The translations under genes were made by a program, and so were the position numbers. Below, piece after piece: positions 52,531 through 61,036 of a stretch of DNA of 64,000 nucleotides. This DNA comes from CAVVFX01 sp963747535 (GTDB taxonomy: Bacteria; Acidobacteriota; Terriglobia; Bryobacterales; Bryobacteraceae). Below the pieces are notes generated by a model. It searched no databases, was not told where the DNA came from, and saw only the letters and a list, made by a program, of their open reading frames with translations. Each line of letters starts with the position of its first letter. Position 1 is the stretch's first letter. The stretch is taken from positions 143,104 to 207,103 of the forward strand of contig CAVVFX010000021.1 in assembly GCA_963747535.1 (NCBI GenBank), given 5' to 3'.

Positions 52531-53580
52531 ATGACCCTCACAAGATCCTTCTGTTGGCTGGGCGCCCTCTTGGCTGGGAGCGCCTCTGCGCAATACTCCC
52601 CGACGAATCCATCTCCCGCGAAAGACATCAAGAGCGGCAGCCGGTACGCCATTGTCGACGGCCATCTGCACTTTCTGAACTTCGTACAGGAGACTGCGGG
52701 GATGGACGCTTTCTTCAAGGCGATGGACGACACCGGCGTCACGGAATCGGCAGTCATTGGTATGCCGGTGGTGAAGAAATGGGACGAATCGGAGGACAAA
52801 CGGCCGACTTATTATCTGGATAACGATGCCCACACTTATTGGTACAGTGCGACCGACTTCCTGGTGGCGCGGGCCATTCAGGAATTGCCCAAAGAGAAGC
52901 AACAGCGCCTGCATCCCTTCATTTGCGGCATCAACAGCGCGGACCGCAACGCGGTGGACCACATCGCGCGGATGCTGGCGCTCTATCCGGGATTCTGGCA
53001 GGGGATCGGCGAAGTTTTCTTCCGCCACGATGATCTGACCGCCCTAACATATGGCGACGCAGCCCACGCCGACTCCAAAGCCTTCGACGCGATTCTCGAC
53101 CTGGCCGAAAAGCATGACCTACCGGTACTGACGCACAGTAATATCGGCCCGGCCTGGTTGGAACAGCCGAGTTACGTGGGTGAGGTGGAGACCGCGCTGA
53201 AGAGTCATCCGCGGAATCGCATCATCTGGGCGCATGCCGGGATCAGCCGCCGCATTGTGATTCCGAATCATACCGAGATCATTTCCCGCATGCTGCGCGC
53301 GTATCCCAATCTGACGGTGGATCTCTCGTGGGTTATTTTCGAACAGGAACTCGCGCCGGGCGGCGTGCTGGATACCAAATGGGTCTCGCTCATCGAGCAT
53401 TTCCCCAATCGGTTTGTCCTCGGCTCGGATGTGGTCGGGTTTTTCGATCAGTACAAGCCGACGGTGCAGCGATACTATGTTTTGCTCGATGCGCTCAAGC
53501 CGGAGACGGCACGGAGAGTAGCGCATGACAATTTCCTGGCGCTTCTGCCGGGACGATCGGCGACGCAGGCAAGCCGTTGA
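52531..53580 (+). CDS. Secreted amidohydrolase (Amidohydrolase_2 family)
   Basis: A 349-aa TIM-barrel hydrolase with a signal peptide (TRSFCWLGALLAGSASA). VDGHLHFLNF provides the HxH metal ligands, VLTHSN and IIWAHAGIS further histidines, and VLGSDVVGFF the catalytic Asp. The frame is open over 1 kb further upstream, but that part is antisense to the oxidoreductase; the ATG at 52531 directly before the signal peptide is the real start. Reaction unknown; related enzymes are decarboxylases or lactonases. Confidence 0.85.
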   Translation: MTLTRSFCWLGALLAGSASAQYSPTNPSPAKDIKSGSRYAIVDGHLHFLNFVQETAGMDAFFKAMDDTGVTESAVIGMPVVKKWDESEDKRPTYYLDNDAHTYWYSATDFLVARAIQELPKEKQQRLHPFICGINSADRNAVDHIARMLALYPGFWQGIGEVFFRHDDLTALTYGDAAHADSKAFDAILDLAEKHDLPVLTHSNIGPAWLEQPSYVGEVETALKSHPRNRIIWAHAGISRRIVIPNHTEIISRMLRAYPNLTVDLSWVIFEQELAPGGVLDTKWVSLIEHFPNRFVLGSDVVGFFDQYKPTVQRYYVLLDALKPETARRVAHDNFLALLPGRSATQASR

Positions 53581-53602
53581 TCGCCGGCGCACGGATCAGG
53601 CG

Positions 53603-53656
53603 AGGCTGCTCTGCAGGCGGCAGACCACAAAAGACGATGGTCTGCCCCACGGGGCG
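53603..53656. repeat. Dispersed hairpin repeat, family B, copy 5
   Basis: GGCTGCTCTGCAGGC then GGCAGACCA/TGGTCTGCC around CAAAAGACGA (53619-53646), followed by CCACGGGGCG. The 290-bp gap 53581-53870 contains nothing else recognisable apart from the ribosome site of the next gene. Confidence 0.8.
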
Positions 53657-53870
53657 CGCAGACGCAGGGACCCCTTTACAGCTGGCATCATGAGGTGACG
53701 GAAAAGTTTCGCGGGCCAGTTTCTAACGTGGGCTGTACACCCGGGGACATCCTCCTCGAAGAGCGGGAATCTCGGTCAGCGGAATCTGCTAAATTCGTTA
53801 AGGCTGTGGGATTGCGGTTTTGTACCGGACCGCGGCAACTGCCAATGGGACCTGTAGTAGGAGTACGACT

Positions 53871-54770
53871 GTGAAAATCTCTCTGGGAAGCTGGGCGTTC
53901 TCATTCGGCCCGTACGCCGGCGATCCCGTGCCGTTTGATAAAGTTGTCAAACGGCTGGCGCAAGCCGGTTACGACGGGATCGAACTTTGCGGATTTCCTC
54001 CGCATGTCGCGCTGGATGATTATCCAAACAAGGAGTCTCGCCGGGAACTGGTGCAACTCATCGCCGATAACGGTCTTGGCGTGTCGGGCTATTCGGCCGA
54101 TTTCTCCTGGGTCAATCCCATCGTCCCCGGACAGAGACAGAAGTATCTGGAGCTGTTCCGGCGGCACGTGGATCTGTGTGCCGATCTCGCCAGTCCTTTG
54201 ATCCGCGTGGATACGGTAGCGGCACCGGGTTCCGTCGACGACGCGGATTACATGAATTCCTTCGACCACCTGGGCGACACCTGGCATGACGCCGCCGCGA
54301 TTGCGGAGGATCATGGTGTTCTCGTGACCTGGGAATTCGAGCCCGGATTTATTTTCAACAAGCCTTCCGAAGTTCTCGCCATGCATGCCCAGGTGGACCA
54401 TCCCAACTTCAAAATCATGTTCGACACCTGCCATGCCTATATGTGCGGCGTAGTCGGTGCGCGCCAGCACGGGTCGAAAGAGGTTCTTCCGGGTGGCGTG
54501 AAAGAGTTCCTGGATAAACTCTCCGGCCGAATCGGGGCGATCCATCTGATCGACAGCGACGGCACGCTGCACGGGGACGAAACCAGTACGCACCGCCCGT
54601 TTGGCCAAGGTCTTATCAATTTCGAGGATCTGACGCCGCGTCTCCTGGCCGTCCCGAATATCCACTGGTGGACTATCGACATGTGTTTCTGGGCCGGGTC
54701 GTGGGAACTGGTGAGCACCAGTCGCGAGTTTGTAGCGAAACTGCTCCAGCACCATGAAGTACTCCGCTGA
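53871..54770 (+). CDS. Sugar phosphate isomerase/epimerase (xylose isomerase-like TIM barrel)
   Basis: A 299-aa AP_endonuc_2-family protein. Landmarks are GYDGIELCGFPPHV, VTWEFEPGFIFNKPSEVL, NFKIMFDTCHAYMCG with the metal-binding Asp and His, IGAIHLIDSDGTLHGDE and HRPFGQGLINFEDL. The GTG at 53871 is chosen because AGGAG lies seven bases upstream; the frame open to 53820 adds an unlikely leader. Cytoplasmic; probably interconverts keto- and aldo-sugars or inositol derivatives, fitting the oxidoreductases nearby. Confidence 0.88.
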   Translation: MKISLGSWAFSFGPYAGDPVPFDKVVKRLAQAGYDGIELCGFPPHVALDDYPNKESRRELVQLIADNGLGVSGYSADFSWVNPIVPGQRQKYLELFRRHVDLCADLASPLIRVDTVAAPGSVDDADYMNSFDHLGDTWHDAAAIAEDHGVLVTWEFEPGFIFNKPSEVLAMHAQVDHPNFKIMFDTCHAYMCGVVGARQHGSKEVLPGGVKEFLDKLSGRIGAIHLIDSDGTLHGDETSTHRPFGQGLINFEDLTPRLLAVPNIHWWTIDMCFWAGSWELVSTSREFVAKLLQHHEVLR

Positions 54771-54781
54771 GCGCGAGACTC

Positions 54782-56908
54782 ATGCTCAAACACCTGGTAG
54801 TTTTATCTCTTACGTTCCAGGCGGTTTTCGCGAGTGGGACTGCCGGCGGAGTGGTTGTTCAATTCGATCCCACGAACCCGGAGGCTGGTCCTTTCCCGGC
54901 GGATTCCTTCACGGTTCCGGATAGCGCGCAGGTCACCGGTAAGCGCCTCGATATGCCCCTGCCGGATTGCGCTTCCCTGGCTGCCCTCTGCGCTCAACTC
55001 ACGCTGATTAACGAACTCGATGGCTTCAACGTCCAGCCGCGCATTACGGTTGCGTTTTCGGGGCCGGTGAACACTTCCACGCTTCGCGCAGGAATCTTCT
55101 TCGTGGTGCTCAACAACCTGACAACCGACGAAGCCGGACTGCAGCAGGGCGGCGATGTCGTCGCAATCAATCAGGTGGTCTACGATCCGGCGACCAACAC
55201 CGCGTATGGGAAGCCTGATGCCGCGCTCGACCAGCATCGCCGTTTTGTACTGGTTGTCACGGATGCGGTTCAGGATACTTCAGGTAATCCGGTTAGCGCC
55301 GCTCCCGAGTTCACAGCCTGCCTGCAGTCGTCTGACAGCTATTGTGCCGATCTGGCCAATGCGGTTGCCGGCGTAACTACCTCGAACCACATCGTGGCCG
55401 CATCGATCTTCACTACGCAGAGCGCTACGGCCTGGCTGCAGAGTGCGCGTCGTCAACTTGAGACTATGCCGGTCGTCGTCCATCACCCGGACGGACAGTA
55501 CGTATTTAGCATTGCGAATGTCGCCAATCTGACCGTGAACTTCGATACCGGATCGGGCAGGTTCTCGAACTTCTCACTGCCCATCGGGTCGCCGCAGTTT
55601 TCATTTTTCTTCAGCAGTCTCGGACGAGTGTCTTTCCAGTCGTACCTCTCACCTCTGCTCCTCAATTCCGAGCAGACCATCGATCCCACGGCTACGGGTG
55701 TTGGAGCGGTAGTGCCGACGCCGTCTAACGAGATCGCTTTCCATGTTTATCTACCTAACACGCCCGAACCGGCTAACGGTTATCCCGTGGTGATCTTTGG
55801 TCATGGCTTCGGAGACAGCAGCATCGGCGGACCGACCGTGGTAGCGCCGGCGCTGGCGCAAGCTGGTTTTGCCACCATTGCCATCAACGCTTTCGGCCAC
55901 GGCTACGGCGCGCAGAGCAACCTGGTGGTGACCGACAACAGCGGCAACAACACAACGGTGCTACTGGGAGGCCGCGGCATCGATCGAAATGGCGACGGCG
56001 TGATCGACTCAACGGAAGGTTGTGAGATCCTGACGCCTTTGCCCCTCGGCGTGCGCGATTGCATTCGCCAGACTGTCGTAGATCTGATGCAACTGGTGCG
56101 AGTGATTCAGTCCGGTGTGGACGTCGACGGCAACGGTACGCCTGATCTTGACCCTGGCCACATCTACTACGCGGGCCAGTCCTTCGGCTCGATCTACGGC
56201 ACCGTTCTGAACGCCGTGGAACCGGCGATACGGGCCGCGGCGCTGAATGTGGGCGGTGGGTCGATAGTGGATATCATCCGGTGGAGTCCAGGCTTCTCCT
56301 CCACTGCGTCCGAAATTCTGACCAGCCAGGTTCCTCCACTTCTTCCGGCGGGCACGCCCTTCACGGATAATTTCCCGTTTCGCGACCAACCCGTCAGCAT
56401 CAACGGTCCCGGAAACAGCGATACCCAATACTATCTGGAACTGATTGAATGGTTGGACAATTCCGGAGATCCGATTCCCTTTGCCCCCCACCTGGCACGA
56501 TCGACGCTATCGGGCGTCCCGGCTAAGCCGGTCCTGTTTCAGATCGCGCGAGGCGATATGACGGTCCCCAATCCAGCATCGAGTGATCTGATTCTCGCTG
56601 CCGGTGGGGCGAGTTCCACGTGGATGTACCGGGCGGATTTGGCGCAACTTGCGTTCCCTGGCCAGTTAGCAAGCGATCCCCACACTTTCCTGACGCCGAT
56701 TTCCGATGCAGGCAACGGCATTGTCAGCGCGCCTACCATCCCGGCTCTTTTGATCGGACTCACGGCTCAAGGTCAGATCTCGAGTTTCTTTGCTTCCGAC
56801 GGCACGACCATTCCCGACTTGACTCAAACGGCCGCCGGAGCTTACTTCCAGATACCGAATCCTCTTCCCGAAGATCTCGGCCTCCCCCAAACAACCGCGG
56901 CCCGGTAA
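54782..56908 (+). CDS. Secreted alpha/beta-hydrolase with N-terminal Ig-like region
   Basis: A 708-aa exported protein. After the signal peptide the first ~230 residues contain an SbsA/Ig-like fold (PRITVAFSGPVNTSTLRAGIFF, RFVLVVTDAVQDTSGNPV). The hydrolase part begins near residue 335 (PVVIFGHGFGDSS) and has the nucleophile elbow YYAGQSFGSIYG. DRNGDGVIDSTEGC and DVDGNGTPDLD are calcium-binding EF-hand-like loops. No specific family was recognised; an extracellular esterase or lipase is the best guess. It starts 11 bp after the isomerase gene. Confidence 0.8.
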   Translation: MLKHLVVLSLTFQAVFASGTAGGVVVQFDPTNPEAGPFPADSFTVPDSAQVTGKRLDMPLPDCASLAALCAQLTLINELDGFNVQPRITVAFSGPVNTSTLRAGIFFVVLNNLTTDEAGLQQGGDVVAINQVVYDPATNTAYGKPDAALDQHRRFVLVVTDAVQDTSGNPVSAAPEFTACLQSSDSYCADLANAVAGVTTSNHIVAASIFTTQSATAWLQSARRQLETMPVVVHHPDGQYVFSIANVANLTVNFDTGSGRFSNFSLPIGSPQFSFFFSSLGRVSFQSYLSPLLLNSEQTIDPTATGVGAVVPTPSNEIAFHVYLPNTPEPANGYPVVIFGHGFGDSSIGGPTVVAPALAQAGFATIAINAFGHGYGAQSNLVVTDNSGNNTTVLLGGRGIDRNGDGVIDSTEGCEILTPLPLGVRDCIRQTVVDLMQLVRVIQSGVDVDGNGTPDLDPGHIYYAGQSFGSIYGTVLNAVEPAIRAAALNVGGGSIVDIIRWSPGFSSTASEILTSQVPPLLPAGTPFTDNFPFRDQPVSINGPGNSDTQYYLELIEWLDNSGDPIPFAPHLARSTLSGVPAKPVLFQIARGDMTVPNPASSDLILAAGGASSTWMYRADLAQLAFPGQLASDPHTFLTPISDAGNGIVSAPTIPALLIGLTAQGQISSFFASDGTTIPDLTQTAAGAYFQIPNPLPEDLGLPQTTAAR

Positions 56909-56925
56909 CTTAGTTACCGAGCCGC
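56897..56925. terminator. Hairpin between convergent genes, probable bidirectional terminator
   Basis: GCGGCCCGGTAAC pairs with GTTACCGAGCCGC around TTA (13-nt arms, one C-A mismatch). The left arm includes the stop codon of the hydrolase gene. No T-run follows. Its position between two converging genes fits termination of both. Confidence 0.5.
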
Positions 56926-56968
56926 AGCAGGCTAAAGTCCGTGTTACACGAAGTTAGACAATGTTATG

Positions 56969-57325
56969 TTAGAGTCCGGACTGGGTTCCATTTTCGTTGA
57001 TCACCAGTTTCGTCTTGGTGCCCCCGATGCCGATTTCCTGCATTTTGTATTTGTCTCCTTCTATTACATACCGCACCGTGGTCGAATCGTACTTCTTATC
57101 TGAGGCCTCCGTCTTCACCTTGGTCTCGACTGACAGCTTGCCATGGCTAATGACCGCTTTGTCATTGTCGACCTCGATTTTATAGTCTCCCGGCTTGAGC
57201 TCCTTCCCGGCGACCAGGGAGGGCTTAAGCAGAGTGATGTGATAAGTGGCCGCCTGGACGATCGTTCCCATGGCCAACAGAGTGAGAGTAAGTGCTGTTC
57301 GAACTGCCGTTACTTGAATCTTCAT
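56969..57325 (-). CDS. Small secreted protein of unknown function
   Basis: A 118-aa protein with a signal peptide (VRTALTLTLLAMGTIVQA) and a Lys-rich beta-sandwich-like body (ITLLKPSLVAGKELKPGDYKIEVDNDKAVISHGK). Similar small proteins with a GKELKPGDYKI segment are widespread in Acidobacteriota; function unknown. The start at 57325 has AGAGGT eight bases upstream. The upstream region carries inverted and tandem repeats (see 57344). Confidence 0.75.
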   Translation of the reverse strand: MKIQVTAVRTALTLTLLAMGTIVQAATYHITLLKPSLVAGKELKPGDYKIEVDNDKAVISHGKLSVETKVKTEASDKKYDSTTVRYVIEGDKYKMQEIGIGGTKTKLVINENGTQSGL

Positions 57326-57343
57326 TTCTGAACACCTCTTATG

Positions 57344-57419
57344 TACGTGAGTACGTATTGATCTATCCCCGCGTTCGCAAAAATTCTTCTTATATCTTTG
57401 ATGCTTCTTATATCTTCGA
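57344..57419 (-). promoter_or_regulatory. Putative operator and tandem promoter-like repeats
   Basis: TACGT-GAGT-ACGTA (57344-57357) is an inverted repeat 19 bp upstream of the small secreted gene. Farther up, CTTCTTATATCTTxGA occurs twice (57386-57401, 57404-57419) with an 18-bp period. Read on the minus strand each gives a TATAAG box. The arrangement suggests regulated or duplicated promoter elements. Confidence 0.35.
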
Positions 57420-57506
57420 CGGAACAACTCGCGAAATCGTTAGTTATTCGCCGCACAATTTGAGACCCCACATCTGACGCACAACCGGAGGCGCGATAAT
57501 ATAAAG

Positions 57507-58841
57507 TTGCAACCGATTATTCACATCGCCGGCGGCGGACTCGCGGGCTCCGAGGCAGCGTGGCAGATCGCGCAGGCAGGCTTGAAGGTCGCGCTTTGGG
57601 AGATGCGTCCCGTGCGCATGACACCCGCGCATCAGACCGATCGCTTCGCGGAACTGGTGTGCAGCAACTCGCTCAAATCCGATCAACCTCCTTCCGCCTC
57701 ATGGCTCCTCAAAGAAGAATTGCGCCGGCTCGGTTCCTTCCTCATCGCGGCCGCGTACGATACCCGCGTTCCTGGCGGCCAGGCGCTCACGGTCGATCGT
57801 GAATCCTTTTCCGAACAGGTAACGCGCGCCATCGATGCCAACCGTCTGATCGAAGTGCGGCGCGAAGAGTTCTCGCATGTGGATTCGCAAGCGATCACGA
57901 TCATCGCTACCGGTCCATTAACCAGCGACACTTTGGCCGCGGAGATCGGACGAATCACCGGAACAGGGCGCTTGTATTTCTATGACAGTATCAGTCCGAT
58001 TGTGGATGCCTCCACGGTCGACGAAGCCATCGCCTTCCGTGCATCGCGCTACGATAAGTCGCTCGACGGCACCGGAGACTATTTAAATTGTCCGTTCGAT
58101 AAAGCGCAGTACGATCGTTTCTACGATGCCCTGGTCGCCGCGCAAACCGTGGATGCGCATATTCCGGAAGATGTTCCATACTTCGAATCGTGCCTGCCCA
58201 TCGAAGAGATCGCCAGACGCGGACGCGACACGCTGCGCTTCGGTCCTATGAAGCCGATGGGGCTCAACGATCCGCGCACCGGACGCCGTCCGTACGCCGT
58301 GGTGCAGTTACGTGTGGAGAACCTGCGGGCCGACAGCTATAACCTGGTTGGATTCCAGAATCACCTGAAATTCGGCGAGCAAAAGCGCATTTTGCGGATG
58401 ATTCCCGGTCTTGAAAATGCCGAGTTTCTCCGCTACGGCCAGATCCATCGCAACACCTATATCAACGCTCCGTCGCTGCTGGGCAACACGCTACAGCTTC
58501 GCACGGATCCCAGGGTCTTCTTCGCGGGACAGATCTCCGGCGTCGAGGGCTATGTGGAGTCCATTGCCACGGGTTTCCTTGCCGGGCGGTTCGCTGCTGC
58601 TCTCGCGACCCACCAGCGCGTCGGCGCTTTGCCGCGGGAAACCGCGCTCGGAGCGCTGTGCCATTACATCTCGGCAGCCGACTCGAAGCAATATCAGCCA
58701 GCCAACATCGCCTTCGATCTTTTCCCGCCTCTCGACGAATCCATCCGCAACCGTCTGCGGCACGACAAGCCGGCGCGGCACGCGGAAATCTGCCGGCGGG
58801 CGCAGGCGGCGCTGGAAGAATACATGGGCGTACATGTCTGA
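57507..58841 (+). CDS. trmFO: tRNA uracil-54 C5-methyltransferase (folate/FAD dependent)
   Basis: A 444-aa flavoprotein that makes ribothymidine 54 in tRNA with methylenetetrahydrofolate. IIHIAGGGLAGSEAAWQIA is the FAD-binding GxGLAGSEAA motif. RFAELVCSNSLKSD, LPIEEIARRGRDTLRFGPMKP, GQISGVEGYVESIATG and the C-terminal region are typical. TTG start. It overlaps xerC by 8 bp, an order conserved in many bacteria. Confidence 0.96.
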   Translation: MQPIIHIAGGGLAGSEAAWQIAQAGLKVALWEMRPVRMTPAHQTDRFAELVCSNSLKSDQPPSASWLLKEELRRLGSFLIAAAYDTRVPGGQALTVDRESFSEQVTRAIDANRLIEVRREEFSHVDSQAITIIATGPLTSDTLAAEIGRITGTGRLYFYDSISPIVDASTVDEAIAFRASRYDKSLDGTGDYLNCPFDKAQYDRFYDALVAAQTVDAHIPEDVPYFESCLPIEEIARRGRDTLRFGPMKPMGLNDPRTGRRPYAVVQLRVENLRADSYNLVGFQNHLKFGEQKRILRMIPGLENAEFLRYGQIHRNTYINAPSLLGNTLQLRTDPRVFFAGQISGVEGYVESIATGFLAGRFAAALATHQRVGALPRETALGALCHYISAADSKQYQPANIAFDLFPPLDESIRNRLRHDKPARHAEICRRAQAALEEYMGVHV

Positions 58842-59745
58842 TCTGGCGGAACGGATTACGCAATTCATAGCGGAACTCGAACGGCGCAACGCGTCGGCAA
58901 TGACGGCGCAGTCCTACGGCTCCGACCTGCGCGACTTTGTCGCCTACCTCACTCCTCCCGGCGAGCAACCGCCGGATGTCGCGCAGATCGACCTGCTCAT
59001 ACTGCGCGAGTACCTCGCCGCGCAGTACGATCGCGGCCTCGAAGCCGTCAGCATTCGCCGCCGGATTGCAGGCATCCGTGCGCTCTTTCGCTTCCTGACG
59101 AAAGAAGGCATTCTCGCAGCCAATCCCGCGCGCCTGTTGCGTGCGCCGAAGATCCCCCAGAAACTGCCCCAGGTGATCACCGCCGAGCAGGCCGACAGAA
59201 TCATAGAGGGATCACTCGATGTCGAACCGGAGCGTCCTCATCCCAAGCGCGATCGCGCGATTCTCGAACTGCTGTATGGATGCGGCGTGCGCGTGAGCGA
59301 ACTTGCCGGACTCGATCTCGCGGACATCGATATGAGCGAGCACTGGCTGCGTGTTCGCGGCAAGGGGAAGAAGGAGCGGCAGGTGCCGGTTCCGGGTAAA
59401 TCGTTCGAGTCGCTGCTGGCATGGCTTGAAGTGCGTGCGGCCGGGCACGATGGCGCCCCTCAGCAGACGGCCGTATTTCTGAATCATCATGGCCGTCGAC
59501 TGACGGACCGCAGCATTCGCAAGATCGTCAAATTCTACGCGAGTTGGATCGCCGGCGACGACTCCGTGCATCCGCACAGCTTTCGTCATGCTTTCGCAAC
59601 ACACCTGTTGCAGGACGGCGCCGACCTGCGCGCCATCCAGGAACTTCTGGGCCATTCTCGCCTTTCGACGACCCAGAAATACACTCAGGTCTCCCTGGCG
59701 GACCTGATGTCGGTATATGATAAAGCACATCCCAAGGCGAAATAG
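58834..59745 (+). CDS. xerC: Tyrosine recombinase XerC/XerD
   Basis: A 303-aa recombinase that resolves chromosome dimers at dif. The N-terminal SAM-like domain (~1-95) is followed by the catalytic domain with Arg in GCGVRVSELAGLD, Lys in GKGKKERQVPV, HSFRHAFATHLL, LLGHSRLSTTQKYT and the nucleophilic Tyr. The ATG at 58834 overlaps the trmFO stop; a frame open to 58411 lies inside trmFO and is not used. Assignment as XerC rather than XerD rests on the trmFO neighbourhood. Confidence 0.93.
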   Translation: MSDLAERITQFIAELERRNASAMTAQSYGSDLRDFVAYLTPPGEQPPDVAQIDLLILREYLAAQYDRGLEAVSIRRRIAGIRALFRFLTKEGILAANPARLLRAPKIPQKLPQVITAEQADRIIEGSLDVEPERPHPKRDRAILELLYGCGVRVSELAGLDLADIDMSEHWLRVRGKGKKERQVPVPGKSFESLLAWLEVRAAGHDGAPQQTAVFLNHHGRRLTDRSIRKIVKFYASWIAGDDSVHPHSFRHAFATHLLQDGADLRAIQELLGHSRLSTTQKYTQVSLADLMSVYDKAHPKAK

Positions 59746-59753
59746 GAGGTGTT

Positions 59754-60989
59754 ATGGCGACGACTACCGCAACCGCCCAAACGACCCGTTCCTCAACACA
59801 GGAATCCGCCAAAATTCCCCAGGCCGCAACGCGCAACGTAGCAGTTGACGCTTATCGCGGCTTCGTAATGTTCCTTATGATGGCTGAGGTTCTTCGCCTC
59901 GCGAAAGTGGCCGCTAATTATCCGGGTAACTGGTTCTGGAGTGTCCTCGCGTTCCACCAGACCCACTCGGAATGGATCGGCTGTTCGCTGCACGACATGA
60001 TCCAGCCTTCGTTCTCTTTTCTGGTTGGCGTGGCTCTGCCCTACTCCATCGCGAGCCGCATCGCTAAAGGAGGAACTTTTGGCAGGATGTTCCTGCACGC
60101 GCTCTGGAGGTCTCTGCTGCTGATCGCGCTCGGTGTATTCCTGCGGTCGATGGGTCACCAGATGACCAATTTCACGTTTGAAGACACGCTGTCGCAAATC
60201 GGATTCGGGTATCCGATTTTGTTCCTGCTCGGATTCCGGTCGCCGCGCTGGCAATGGTCGGCACTGGGTGTGATCCTGGTGGGCTACTGGGCGGCATGGG
60301 CGATTTATCCCGCACCGGGTCCCGGATTTGATTGGCAGGCGGTCGGTGTCGCCGCCGACTGGCCGCATCATCTTTCGGGATTCGCCGCGCATTGGGATAA
60401 GAACAGCAATCTCGGCCAGGCATTCGACGTCTGGTTCCTGAATCTGTTCCCGCGGCCCACTCATTTCGATTTCAATTCCGGCGGGTACCTGACGCTGAGC
60501 TTCATCCCTACTCTCGGAACGATGATCCTGGGACTGATCGCCGGCCGTTGGTTGCGTAATGCTGCGCCCAGGATTCCGCTGAAGCAATTCGCGATCGCCG
60601 GAGTGATCGGAGTTGTCTCCAGCCTGGTGATCCATTTCCTCGGAATCTGCCCCATCGTGAAACGCATCTGGACTCCATCCTGGGTGTTGTTCAGCGGTGG
60701 CCTCTGCTTCCTTTTTCTCGCCGGATTCTGCTGGCTGATCGAGATGAAGGGCTGGAAGAAATGGTCGTTCCCGCTGGTGGTTATCGGGATGAACTCGATC
60801 GCGGCTTATTGCATGGCACACTTTTTCGAGCGCTTCTTTATCGACTCTTTCCGGATTAACCTGGGGCCGCATGTCTTCGAGATCTTCGGCAGCGGGGTCC
60901 AGCCGTTCGTGCAAGGTTGGGCGTTGCTGGCCTGCTTCTGGGCGATTCTTTATTGGATGTACGCGCGGAAAATCTTCTTGAGGATATGA
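59754..60989 (+). CDS. HGSNAT-like membrane acyltransferase (DUF5009 type)
   Basis: A 411-aa integral membrane protein with about ten hydrophobic segments. RNVAVDAYRGFVMFLMMAEV, HDMIQPSFSFLVGVALPYS and the C-terminal PLVVIGMNSIAAYCMAHFFE are conserved in bacterial homologues of heparan-alpha-glucosaminide N-acetyltransferase, which acetylate glucosamine across a membrane. AGGAGGTG lies four bases before the ATG. Probably involved in surface glycan modification or amino-sugar recycling. Confidence 0.87.
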   Translation: MATTTATAQTTRSSTQESAKIPQAATRNVAVDAYRGFVMFLMMAEVLRLAKVAANYPGNWFWSVLAFHQTHSEWIGCSLHDMIQPSFSFLVGVALPYSIASRIAKGGTFGRMFLHALWRSLLLIALGVFLRSMGHQMTNFTFEDTLSQIGFGYPILFLLGFRSPRWQWSALGVILVGYWAAWAIYPAPGPGFDWQAVGVAADWPHHLSGFAAHWDKNSNLGQAFDVWFLNLFPRPTHFDFNSGGYLTLSFIPTLGTMILGLIAGRWLRNAAPRIPLKQFAIAGVIGVVSSLVIHFLGICPIVKRIWTPSWVLFSGGLCFLFLAGFCWLIEMKGWKKWSFPLVVIGMNSIAAYCMAHFFERFFIDSFRINLGPHVFEIFGSGVQPFVQGWALLACFWAILYWMYARKIFLRI

Positions 60990-61010
60990 AAAGACCGGCA
61001 AAAGATTTAG

Positions 61011-61036
61011 CCACGAATGAACACGAATGAACACGA
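61011..61036 (+). repeat. Tandem 10-bp repeat (family D)
   Basis: CACGAATGAA occurs about two and a half times head to tail (CCACGAATGAACACGAATGA then ACACGAAT). Related motifs lie at 15331 and 15524. It contains both candidate ATGs of the next gene (61017, 61027), which are in different frames. Confidence 0.7.
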
